In this document: piece by piece, positions 1 through 8,949 of the stretch
Layout: every line of letters starts with the position of its first letter
Position numbering within the stretch: position 1 is the first letter of the stretch
Source of the DNA: Dactylorhiza incarnata
Lineage: Eukaryota; Streptophyta; Magnoliopsida; Asparagales; Orchidaceae
Assembly (NCBI GenBank): GCA_033032865.1
Contig: JAWHQI010000028.1
Span: 9,257,001-9,321,000 of the forward strand
DNA length: 64,000 nucleotides
Reading direction: 5' to 3'
Program-made: the position numbers and the translations under genes
The notes under the pieces: generated by a model
Seen by the model: the letters and a program-made list of their open reading frames with translations, nothing else
The model's database searches: none
What the model was told of the DNA's origin: nothing

Positions 1-2
1 GG

Positions 3-143
3 TACTTGGAGAAGGTCAAGGGGGTGATCGGGCAGTTCCGCACTTTCTCCATCAAGCATATTCCAAGGGAGAAAAGCACCCAGGCGGACCTCCTGGCCAA
101 GTTCGGTCCACAGGATGGGGGAATGGTGTCAGAACTCTTCTGA
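3..143 (+). pseudogene. Tat-1 pol: RNase H C-terminal remnant
   Basis: Frame 3 reads through residues such as IKHIPREKSTQADLLAKF, the conserved end of Ty3/gypsy RNase H, where H, R, N/T and AD residues precede the linker to integrase. A TGA stop at 141-143 and a TAG after the 13-G run (239-251) interrupt the linker. In a working element this would be continuous with the integrase ORF that follows, so the polyprotein is broken here. Confidence 0.7.
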
Positions 144-292
144 CCCTCCATCGAGGAGGGGGAGCTGATGGAGGTGGATCAGTGGGTGTCGTGGATGGAT
201 CCCTTCATCACATTCTTGACCTTAGGGAAGTTCCCCGAGGGGGGGGGGGGGTAGACAAGCGATGACTCAGGTATAAATCAGCATACTACTCC

Positions 293-1450
293 TTGCATGC
301 AGGGTTGCTGTATAGAAAGACCATCTCGGGGCTCCTAGCCCGTTGTGTCTCGGAGGAGGAGGCCCCAAGGGTCCTGGAAGAGATTCATTCGGGAGAGTGC
401 GGAAGTCACTCAGGGAGCAGGAACTTGGAAGGAAGAGTTCTGAGGCAGGGCTACTCCTGGCCCACCCTCAACAAGGATGCGGCGGAGTTCTCCAGGAGAT
501 GCTCCAAGTGTCAACTCTACGCCCCTCTCCAACTCCTTCCATCCCATAGGCTCCAAACGATCACAGCCTCCTGGCCATTTGTAATATGGGGGTTGGACCT
601 GGTGGGACCTTTCCCCCAGGCAAGCGGCCAAAGGAAGTTCCTGCTGGTAATGATAGACTACTTCTCCAAGTGGATCGAGGTGAAGGCGTTGGCCAAGGTA
701 ACCTCCAAAGTAGTAAAGAATTTTGTTTGGGGTGAGATCATTTGCAGGTATGGGATTCCACTGGCCATTATCATGGAAAACGAGCCACAGTTTTCTAGCA
801 ATGAATTCGTTGGCTTCTGCACTCAGCTTGGCATAGACCTTCGGTTCGCCTCAGTCTACTACCTTAAGAGTAATGGGCAGGTGGAGGCCGCGAACAAAAT
901 CATTGTGAACCTATTGAAGAAGAAGGTCGAGAACCTTAGAAGGAGCTGGGTGGAGCAGTTACCTTCGGTCCTCTGGGCCCTGAGGACCACCCCAAACACG
1001 GCCACTGGAGAGACACCCTTCAAGCTATCTCACGGGTCCGAGGCCGTCCTCCTAGTTGAATTTGAGGTCAAGTCTCCTAGGATGGCCGCTGCAGGGGAAG
1101 GAGACGAAGAATGGAGGGCAAACAATGAAGAAGGGCAATGGTTGTCCTTGGATCTGGTAGAAGAGCTCCGAGACCTGGCCACCATTAGGCAGGAGGAAAT
1201 CAAACGGTGGATGGCTCGGTACTTTGACAAGCACATCTGGGTGAAGCAATTCCAGAAGGGGGATCTGGTCCTGAAGAAGGTCGATGCAGCTAGAAGAGGA
1301 GCTATAGTGGGTAAGCTCAACCCCAACTGGGAGGGTCCGTACATTATAAGCGAAGTGCTCAAGTCGGGAGGGTACTACCTCCGGGATGTGGAAGGGGTAC
1401 CCCTCGGCAAAGCCAGGAGTGGGGATGACTTAAAGCGTTTCTATCCTTGA
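293..1450 (+). CDS. Tat-1 integrase (pol 3' end)
   Basis: This 385-residue open frame is a Ty3/gypsy integrase, the enzyme that inserts the cDNA into the nuclear genome. The HHCC zinc-binding module is visible at H32, H39, C70 and C73. The rve core follows, with D102 (WGLDLVGPF), then MENEPQF at 161-167, then E198 (NGQVEAANK). The spacing from position 162 to 198 fits DD35E, but position 162 is Glu where Asp is usual (typical motif SDNGxQF). A C-terminal basic/SH3-like segment with LNPNWEGPYII is typical of Tat. The first Met shown is only the first ATG after the upstream stop; originally the region was part of a gag-pol polyprotein. Probably catalytically dead. Confidence 0.8.
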   Translation: MHAGLLYRKTISGLLARCVSEEEAPRVLEEIHSGECGSHSGSRNLEGRVLRQGYSWPTLNKDAAEFSRRCSKCQLYAPLQLLPSHRLQTITASWPFVIWGLDLVGPFPQASGQRKFLLVMIDYFSKWIEVKALAKVTSKVVKNFVWGEIICRYGIPLAIIMENEPQFSSNEFVGFCTQLGIDLRFASVYYLKSNGQVEAANKIIVNLLKKKVENLRRSWVEQLPSVLWALRTTPNTATGETPFKLSHGSEAVLLVEFEVKSPRMAAAGEGDEEWRANNEEGQWLSLDLVEELRDLATIRQEEIKRWMARYFDKHIWVKQFQKGDLVLKKVDAARRGAIVGKLNPNWEGPYIISEVLKSGGYYLRDVEGVPLGKARSGDDLKRFYP

Positions 1451-1526
1451 GTTTTTATAGAAATCTATTTGCATGTGCAACTCTTCATATATTGTTTTCT
1501 ATACTAACCATGGGTTCTCAACGAAA

Positions 1527-1988
1527 GTATTGGTGCTTGAGTGCCCGAGACCGATTCCGCTGCCGGGCTCTCATAGACGGTGGGTCAGGTTGATCTCTGG
1601 AGAGGCTGGCAAGGTGAAAAGTATTGGTGCTAGAGTGCCCCAGATCGATTCCGCTGCCGGGCTCTCATAGATGGTGGGTCAGGTTGATCTCTGGAGAGGC
1701 TGACAAGGTGACAAGTGTTGGTGCTGGAGTGCCCCAAATCGATTCCACTTCCAGGCTCTCATAGATGGTGGGTCATGTTGATCTCTGGAGAGGCTGGCAA
1801 GGTGACACGTGTTGGTGCTGGAGTGCCCCAGATCGATTCCGCTGCCGGGCTCTCATAGATGGTAGGTCAAGTTGATCTCTAGAGAGGCTGGCAAGGTGAC
1901 AAGTGTTGGTGCTGGAGTGCCCCAGATCGATTCCGCTCCCAGGCTCTCATAGACGGTGGGTCAGGTTGATCTCTGGAGAGGCTGGCAG
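1527..1988 (+). repeat. 94-bp tandem array, about 5 copies
   Basis: Units begin at 1527, 1621, 1715, 1809 and 1903, an exact 94-bp spacing. Each holds GGTGCTGGAGTGCCCCAGAT, then a CTCATAGATGGTGGGTC block, then GAGAGGCTGGCAAGGTGAC. Copies differ by a few substitutions. The array lies just 3' of the integrase stop, in the non-coding segment where Tat/Ogre-type elements often carry tandem repeats. Confidence 0.9.
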
Positions 1989-1993
1989 AATCT

Positions 1994-2380
1994 GGAATTA
2001 GAAGTCTTCTTGCTCGGCGAATATGGAAGTTCTCGCATGAAACAAGATGTAAAAATGAAAATGAGTTAGCATCTTCAGGAATCCTCAGAAGTTGGAACTA
2101 GAAGTCTTCTCGCTCGGCGAGAAGAGAGGTTCTCGCATGGAACAAGAAGGGTAAAGTGAAAACGAGTTACAATATTCAGGGTTCCCCAAACCCTGGAACT
2201 AGAAGTCTTCTCGCTCAGCGAGAAGCGGAGTTCTCGGCATGGAACAAGAAGGGTAAAGTGAAAATGAGTTACAATCTTCAGGGTTCCCCAAAACCTGGAA
2301 CTAGAGGTCTTCTCGCTCGGCAAGAAGCGGAGTTCTCTCGTGAAACGAGAAGTACAGTCGCAAACCTAGGAAGGAGGTGA
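1994..2380 (+). repeat. About 101-bp tandem array, 4 copies
   Basis: Units begin at 1994, 2094, 2195 and 2297 (spacing 100, 101 and 102). Each unit contains GGAACTAGAAGTCTTCTCGC followed by a short inverted repeat: CTTCTCGC, a three-base loop, then GCGAGAAG. This is the Tat-family GCGAGA/TCTCGC motif in hairpin form. The next ~380 bp (2381-2763) is non-coding, with scattered GCGAGA words and no other feature I can name. Confidence 0.85.
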
Positions 2381-3060
2381 ATACTCACTGACACCAAACT
2401 AAGCGAAATATCCTAGAGGGATCTCACCCGCCGAAGTTGAAAAGGAGGAGGAAGGATCACTCCTCCCTTGGCTTGGGGGGAAAAGGAGATCCCAAAGAAG
2501 GCGAGAATAAGAGGATAATAAATCCGACAAACCAACATGTGTCCTATGCCGAGATCGGACAATTACGCGTTAGGCGAGATCAAACGCGAAGAAGACAATA
2601 AAGAATAAGCGAGAACAAATTTGAACTTAGAAAAATAATGACAAGAAAGGTGAAAATAGTGCACAAAAATCTTCATTCATATTTTACTGTTTAGTTACAT
2701 GTTGTGGCGATCTCGCCAGTCAAAAGAGCTACAAAACAAAAATTAAGAACAAAGTACAAGTTTTTAATGGTTGCTCGTACACTCTTCATCGTCGCTACTC
2801 ACAACAGGCGGGAGCGGGATGAAGAGCTCAGGAACGATATCCACAATGCTCAGGTCTTTGGCCCCGGCAGACAGCAGGCCGGCTCCTTTCATTGCCTGGA
2901 AGATGTAGCGAGTGGAATTGGTAGATTCCTTGCGGATCTCCTCATCTCGGGCTCGCCGCTCTTCCTTCAAGTGACGAGGAGAAGGGGGGACGGCAACGCG
3001 GGTCAAATCACGGTTATGGGCTATCAACGCCGAGACCTCGCCCTCCAAGCTGAGGATGCG

Positions 3061-3318
3061 TAGTGGCGACGATGTCCCGCCACATGCTCGTGATCGTAGG
3101 ATTGATGGCGACGTTGTCCCGCAATTTGCTCGTGATGCTAGAGACCATTCGATTGATGGCAATGCGGTCCTTCCACTTGTTCGTGATGACGCTGCTGATG
3201 GTGCTGAAGATTTCTGCCACATTGAGTTTGACGATTGTGATGGGCGCTGCCGCCAGCTTGAGGATTGGGATAATGCCGCGACAACTTCCACTTGCGCCCA
3301 TTTTCCGCCATCAATATG
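3061..3318 (+). repeat. Inserted fragment related to the TR-GAG A LTR end
   Basis: The plus strand from TAGTGGCGACGATGTCCCGC onward matches the minus strand of the TR-GAG A LTR (8945-9202), including its 42-51-bp internal repeats. Matching stops near 3318. Compared with the Tat-3 copy of this antisense gene (minus strand, around 53.75-53.81 kb), it is extra DNA between GACGCTC and CGCATCC of exon 4. The ends (TGGCG and CGCCA) look like weak inverted repeats. I see no clear target-site duplication. Confidence 0.65.
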
Positions 3319-4025
3319 AGCGTCATCTCACCCGGCCACCTCGGCATCCTAAAAAAGAGAAAAAGATGAGACAAAAACAAGTTGGAAGGGAGAGAGGTAG
3401 CGAGGTCCAAAGGACTCACCACACCATCTTCGGCGGCGAACAACTTTTCTTTTAGTTGGGCAATCTCGGCCTGGGAGCCCTGGTAGGCTTTAGCGAGCTC
3501 CACGTTTTAGCACTCCAGCTGCAAGCACCTCCTCCCCATCATGTGGGCGAGCTCTACAGAGTGCAACTGGGATCTCGCGCTCTCATAGGCGAGAGTCCTC
3601 GCGGTCTATTCCTTATAGACCGCGACGTCCTCGCGGCCGTAGAGGCAGAAGGAGAAGTTGAAGGCGTGACCACTGATGGTCGAATTCTCCACCCAAGTAG
3701 GGAGGATGGTGGAGATGTCGGCCCTATTGATCTCTGGCTTCCAGAGCAGCAGGAGCTCGCCGGTTTCATCTCGGATTCACTGGCCGAGGCCAAAGTTCCA
3801 GTGGTTAACTGGAATCGACGGGTCTGAGGTCTCGACAGCGACCTAAACTGGCTCATTAGCCTCCCCCTCCTCAGGGGTGCTGGAGAGGTCGATCTCGTAG
3901 AGGGAGGGCTCGACATGCTGCTTCCCCTTCTCAGAAGGGAGCGAGCCCTCGCTTTTCTTTTGTTTCTTTTTTGAAGGTGGGTTGGGGCCTTTGCTGCCGG
4001 AAGCCTCCGGTCTTTTCTTGGAAGG

Positions 4026-4026
<1 letters not shown>

Positions 4027-4070
<44 letters not shown>
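4027..4070. repeat. 44-nt poly-G homopolymer
   Basis: An uninterrupted run of 44 G on the plus strand. On the minus strand it encodes the polyproline stretch of antisense gene b. Runs this long are rare and error-prone to sequence, so the exact length is doubtful. A second run of 13 G lies at 239-251. Confidence 0.85.
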
Positions 4071-4071
<1 letters not shown>

Positions 4072-5126
4072 CGCAGCGAGGGTCTCGCGGCAGGCCTCTG
4101 CCCCCATTGTTGCGAGAGCGAGGGTAGAGGAGGGTTTCCTATTGCTCGCATAGGGGGGGTTGAGAGGTACATCTTGCTCACCTGATAAAGTTTCAGTTAG
4201 AAAGATTGAAGGATAAAGGAAAGCAAATTAGCGAGCAAGATTCTTACCCTCCCCAGCAAATACTGGGGGTAGCGAGTCGAGGTTTCGACGGAGGTGGACC
4301 ACCTCGAAGTTCTTCTTTAGGAAGAACTGGAGCAGGTCGGCATCATGGCCGCCGAGGGCTGGGGTGGGGGGGGCGATAGGTGCTCTCGCCATGTTGAATA
4401 GGCGAGAATGGGATATTGCCGAAGCTCCCCTTCATGATAAGGAACTTCTGGGCCCAATAGTGGGTCTTGTTCATGGTCTCGACGACCTTGACCCCAGACC
4501 CCACGAAGTAAGCAGGGCCGTCCTTGTAGGCCCGGAAGGAAAAATGTTTCCGGAAGACCGACAAACTGAATTCGATGTGCTCTTCTCGCATGTAGCACGC
4601 GAACGCGATAATGACGGCCATGGCGTTGGGGGTGAGTTGAGAAGGAACCACGCCATAGTTCATGAACACCAATTGAACAATACATAGATATATAAAAATC
4701 TCATGAGCTAGATTAATCTCGCAAGAAAGGAAAAGAAAGCGAGACTATAGGTACCTGGCGAAGTTCTGGCCAAAGGGGCAGTCGCAGGCCGACTACAAAG
4801 TGTGTTGTGGGGATGGCGAGCTCGTTAACAAAGGGTGCATTTATCACATCCTCCTCGCTAGGGCGGCGAGCTGTGAACCTAGGAGGGACGAAGTTGGCGA
4901 GGGAGGTAAGGTACTCCTCCTCCGTCAAGTTGCAACAGAAGAAGGAATGGTCGGTGAAGGCCCAAGAACACTTCAGGAGACCCTCATCCTCGCTAGAATC
5001 ACCACCCATCTTGGAAAATCTGCGAAGAGAAGAGAAGATTGCGAGAAAGATGCTGCAAGAGCTCCCGCGCAGAGGAAGAAGATGGGTCGATGATTAATGC
5101 CGTAGGTGAAAACTGGTTATGAACGT

Positions 5127-5136
5127 CTATTTATAG
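5127..5136 (-). promoter_or_regulatory. TATA box for antisense gene b (Tat-1)
   Basis: The minus strand reads CTATAAATAG, 118 bp upstream of the ATG at 5009. The Tat-3 copy has the identical decamer at 61927-61936, 114 bp from its ATG (61813). Conserved sequence and spacing support a real minus-strand promoter. The intervening 5137-5487 segment is non-coding and rich in GCGAGA words. Confidence 0.65.
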
Positions 5137-5487
5137 AAAAACAAAAAAGGCTGGAAGAAGCCCAAGCGTCAGGGGTGCAGCTAGCCAAAACGTCACATCG
5201 TGACGGCGCACGAGAACACGAATTATTTCGCAAATAATATGAGAGCGAGATTATACTGCGAGGTTAGTATAAGCAGATATTTTGCGAGGATCACGTAACA
5301 CATAGCGAGAATAAAATAAGCAAAGGCAGTATTATGGGAATCGCGAGCGAGAACAAATAAATAATTGTTAATAGCTCCTAGCGAGCGAGAATGAATAGAA
5401 GTCGCATAACCGTGAAATTGTCCAAATTAATAACAAATAAAATCATAAACGGAAGGAGTTCGCAGAGAGGAAGCTAGTTTCGCGAGA

Positions 5488-6591
5488 CTAACGGGGCAGC
5501 CATTTCCATCTGCCGCCACCTCGCGATCCTAACCTCGGTGGTTCCCTGGAATTATAATAATCAATGGCAGCACGAGCCTCGTGATCAATCAGATGGGCAT
5601 AATCCTTAATCCTCGCTATATGCGAGTCCGGTGAGGTCGCAGTCTTGTCGGGATCGCGAGGTATCGTGGCACGAAGTCTCGCACACTCATCCATCCGGGC
5701 GGCATGCCTCTCCTCGGCAGTCTCTCTATCTCTTCTCGCCTGAAGGTTGAGGTCCAGCAACATCTGACCTTGCTTCTGGAACAACTCGACAGTTCGCCGC
5801 TTCATAGATTCGGGGTCTCGTGGATCACCCAAGAAGTCTTCCACCTGCTCTGGGAGGGGTGACATCTCTTCATCGCCAAAATCGGAGTCGGTGTGCGGGG
5901 TCTCAGAATTCTCTGCGAAATACCACGGGTAGCTTTAACAGTTTGGCAAAATCGTGGTGTATATTACAGGCATAAGAAACCTTACCCGGAGGAAGGCGAG
6001 AAGGTCCGGGCCGACCCTCAAAAACGGTGCCGTAGTGGGGGAAGTGGGATTTTCCCAGACCAGGACTTTATTTCTCATTGCTTACAGGAGGAACGCTTGC
6101 CGGTCGCGAGACGCCAGAGCCCTCACTCCCCAGGAGGTTGAACTTCAGCATTGGTAGGACTGTGTTGGGGAGGAGCGGTGACAGAGGTCGCAGATCCTGG
6201 CGCCTCGGGGTCGCTTGGGGCGAGACTACGAAAACCAAGAAGCGAGAATCCTTTAGACAACAAAATGAATATAAGTGAGCGAGAATAGGTAACGTACCCG
6301 CAACATTCTCGCCAGCTAGATCAGTGTTCTTTGGGGGAATGTTGAGGGACTCATTTATTGGCTCGCCAACATCCTTGTTGGCTGTAAGATCCTGCGATCA
6401 AGCGATATTCAGAGATGTTAATCAAATAGTTTTGCGAGAAGGATAATTCTTACCTTCCCGGGGGACCTGCTGTTTGGAGAAGACTCCAATAAAACAGTTT
6501 TGTCCTCTGGTCGGCGGACCGCTTTTGCCTTCTTTGTCTTCAGAAAGGGAGCGGGAGGCAGGCAATTCATCCATGCAGGGGGTTTTTCCAT
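5488..6591 (-). pseudogene. Tat-1 antisense gene a (spliced, unknown function)
   Basis: On the minus strand the gene starts at ATG 6591 (MEKPPAWMNC...). It has GT-AG-like introns near 6455-6395, 6297-6228 and around 6000-5920, and ends with an exon at 5865-5488 whose product finishes GSRGGGRWKWLPR before a stop. The last exon is charged and probably helical (ELFQKQGQMLLDLNLQARRDRETAEERHAA). Tat-3 keeps the same exon order (62275-63226) and nearly the same ending (GGGRWKWLPHDSR). I do not recognise a family. An internal exon has in-frame stops, so this copy looks damaged. Confidence 0.6.
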
Positions 6592-6730
6592 GGCCGAAAT
6601 CTCACCAGCCTAGGAGGCCCTCAGACGAGCCTCAAGCTCCTTGGAGAGCGGCAATTTGGGTAGCTACAGTAAAGGTGGAAAGAAAGAGAAAAAGAAAATT
6701 AGGGTGCGCGTCACCGGGGGCTTGGGTGAT

Positions 6731-6737
6731 ATTTATA
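6731..6737 (-). promoter_or_regulatory. TATA box for antisense gene a
   Basis: The minus strand reads TATAAATATC, about 140 bp upstream of the ATG at 6591 and just inside the 3' LTR boundary (6851). It is positioned like the TATA box of antisense gene b. Confidence 0.5.
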
Positions 6738-7050
6738 GCCTGCGGGTGGGACCCACGAAAGATTCCTGATAGGACAGCAGTCACCGGCGAACAGTCAGGG
6801 TTGGATGATTCTTTGCGAGCTTAAGACAACCTCACAAAGAGCGGGGATTGTGTACAACCTGGTGTTCGCCTGGATGTTCGCAAGAGCCCTAAATGATCAG
6901 GAGAGTTTTGGGCGAGACCTCGGCAGGACAGGTTGGGGCGAGCTCGCCAAGACAATACGATCTCGCGAGGAATATAAGAGGAGAGTTCTCGCAGACTGCC
7001 TCTCTAGGGGACGGATGGAGTTCAGCGAACTCTGGGCGAGATCTCGCCGT

Positions 7051-7164
7051 CTCAGCGGTCGACGATCTCGCCATCTCAGTGGTCGACGATCTTGCCGTCT
7101 CAGCGGTCGATGATTTGGATCTCTCAGCGGTCGACGATCTCACCGTCTCAGCGATCGACGAATA
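7051..7164 (+). repeat. 24-bp tandem array in the Tat-1 LTR
   Basis: Units start at 7051, 7075, 7099, 7123 and 7147. The consensus begins CTCAGCGGTCGACGATCTCG; the fifth copy is partial. The core GGTCGACGA is close to the GTTCGACGAA motif of the Athila and 63.2-kb LTRs. Tat-3 does not show the array in this form; it has dispersed TTCGACGAA copies instead. Confidence 0.9.
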
Positions 7165-7540
7165 AGCGACAGATCTTCCGTTCGACGAAGTTGCCTCTCA
7201 GGTTGACGAACTCAATCCTTCCAGCAAGATTCAAGCAGATTACCCGAGTTCAACAAAACCAGAGATTTCGGCAGGGCGAGCGAGAACGAGCTCGCCAAGC
7301 CAACCCGATCTCGCAGAGGCGGGTAGGATCCTCGCGTAAGGGTTCACGAGGATGGAGAAGAGGGGAGTTCTCACAAACCTCTCTTCCAGGGGTCCAGAAG
7401 TTGGAATTACCCTTCTACCCCTGGTGGTCTGTCAATAGCCCCTCAGAACAGCGGAGTTTGGTTGTTAGCAGACCAAATTGGGGTGCATATAGCAAAATCA
7501 ATAGGCGGAATCCCGTTATCAGCAGACCAATTCAGGAAAA

Positions 7541-7549
7541 CTATAAATA
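7541..7549 (+). promoter_or_regulatory. TATA box of the Tat-1 LTR
   Basis: CTATAAATA aligned with CTATAAATA at 50655-50663 in the Tat-3 LTR, followed in both by GACC and a C/T-rich leader. This is the expected position of the element's own Pol II promoter. Confidence 0.6.
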
Positions 7550-8475
7550 AGACCCAAAGGGCACCTTTGGAGAGGACTTCTCTTTAGCTTCTCTCTCCTC
7601 AGGTCATCCTTGGTTAGCATTCTCAGAGCTCTCCAGGGTGCCCGGGCCTCAGTTTGGCTTGGATGGGAACTGCTCACAAGATCTTCCTGGTGTGTGGTGG
7701 GTCTTCTGATGCAGGACGTGTCACGGCTCGATCTACATTAACGCACCTAACGCAACCATTCTAATTGCAAAATATAATCCAACATAAGCGAAAGATCGCG
7801 AAACCTTTTGAAATTGGACAAGGGCTAAATGCCAATATCCGCTCACGCGAAAAGAACCTACACGATCCGGACAATTAAGCTTATCCTTAGATATTAGCCG
7901 CATACATTCACAAGTCCAAAACGGAGATAACTCGGACTAGAGATAGGGATTCAAAACAAGTCCAAATCAGCCCCAAAGTAAAATCGATACGAAGGTATAC
8001 CAAATCTTGAGAAGCAAATGCGAAATCAAGGATTGAACAACCCGATTTTCCAAAACGTCAAGAGACCTACCCGACGCAATATTATCGAAGAAATCCGGAC
8101 AATATTAATACCTTAGATTCAGATTTATTACGCGCAACGATTCAATAGTTAGGATAAATATTTCAATCCACAAATCCACCACAATCTCGCACTAATGTAA
8201 ACGAAACTCACAAGAGAGAAGGGGGAGGGATTACCCACAAACCAGCGAGATGAACGCACGAGAAGATTAGTGGAAGGGTCACACTTCCACGGGAGCCGTC
8301 GGATTCGCGCCGGATGGTGGATTGAAATCACGCCAGATGGTGGTTGAGAGAGAAGGAGGCTGACGAGCCCTCCTCAGGTCAGCATACGCAAGCGAGCGGT
8401 GGTGTTGCGCGGCGGCACGTAATGGAGGGTGGGATCGTCGACTGAGTCGCACAACACGCCGGAAGAAACGGGGGT

Positions 8476-8640
8476 GGCGAGTCTCTCGCCGGATGGAAGA
8501 AGGGGCGGTGGCGAGTCTCACGCTGGATGGAAGAGGGGGCGGCGGCGAGTCTCACGCCGGAGGGAGAGGGGGCAGCGGCGAGTCACACCCCAGGCGGAAG
8601 AGCGGCACCGGCGTGTCTTGCGCCAGGTAGAAGGAGGGTC
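8476..8640 (+). repeat. About 34-bp tandem array in the TR-GAG A LTR
   Basis: GGCGAG starts recur at 8476, 8510, 8544 and 8577, with a GGCGTG variant at 8610 (spacing 34, 34, 33, 33). Each unit reads roughly GGCGAGTCTCACGCCGGA plus a GAAGAGGGGGC tail. GGCGAG and CTCGCC arms make each unit partly palindromic. The other LTR carries the same array from 12048. Confidence 0.8.
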
Positions 8641-8949
8641 GACGACACTGTTTCTCTGCACGCCAAGGAGGGGGCCGAACCCTAGGGGAAAGGAGGAAAT
8701 AATAAACTCACGGTGTAATTTTTTTTGTTCTCCAACGTCAATGCCTCATTACCATCCCCAAACTATATATAGTTCTTATACAAATTATAACCATAAACTA
8801 ATACCCAAGTTAAAACATTATACTAAACATTAAACTAAAAAATGAAATTAAAACTATTAAACAAATTTAATGTAAACAATTAAATTAAACTTACAGCCGC
8901 ACGAGGTCGTGCGCGGAGGTCGTAGCGGTAAGGATCTTCATTAACTTGA

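Larger units (their letters stand above)
2764..5009 (-). pseudogene. Tat-1 antisense gene b (gypsy-type 'transposase' domain, spliced, degraded)
   Basis: Reading the minus strand, exon 1 (5009 to about 4755) starts MGGDSSEDEG and contains NAPFVNELAIPTTHFVVGLRLPLWPEL. Exon 2 (about 4680-4248) contains GVVPSQLTPNAMAVIIAFA, YKDGPAYFVGS and THYWAQKF. Together these resemble the Pfam 'putative gypsy type transposase' family (PF04195), known from extra ORFs of Tat-lineage elements. Exon 3 (about 4181-3425) carries a polyproline run, a basic stretch and a coiled-coil-like segment (LELAKAYQGSQAEIAQLKEK). Exon 4 (about 3339-2764) ends DDEECTSNH. GT donors are visible at 4754, about 4248 and about 3424; the exon 2 acceptor AG appears lost. 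The frame shifts within exon 3, and a 258-bp insertion (3061-3318) splits exon 4. Function unknown; the same gene recurs in Tat-3. Confidence 0.65.
6851..7706 (+). repeat. Tat-1 3' LTR, part 1
   Basis: Starts TGTACAACC, matching the LTR of Tat-3 (49686). It shares with Tat-3 the block AACAGCGGAGTTTGG, a CTATAAATA TATA box (7541-7549) and the TTAGCATTCTCAGAGCTCTC region after the TATA. It is cut at 7706 by TR-GAG A. The stretch 7702-7706 (TCTTC) is the target-site duplication. Small open frames inside are not genes. Confidence 0.85.

Noticed and set aside
1527..2380. Regular repeats resembling a CRISPR array
   Set aside because: Units of 94-101 bp are contiguous with no unique spacers, and the context is a plant retrotransposon.
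2156..2380. Plus-strand 74-residue repeat peptide
   Set aside because: Direct translation of the 101-bp tandem array with no start context or homology.
3061..3318. A MITE with terminal inverted repeats
   Set aside because: Inverted ends are only about five bases and no target duplication is clear; similarity to the TR-GAG A LTR end explains it better.
3056..3827. Plus-strand open frames overlapping antisense gene b
   Set aside because: They are shadows of the minus-strand exons and of the inserted LTR fragment; no family motif is present.
8429..8833. Arg/Gly-rich 134-residue frame
   Set aside because: It is translation of the 34-bp LTR array, repeated in the partner LTR.
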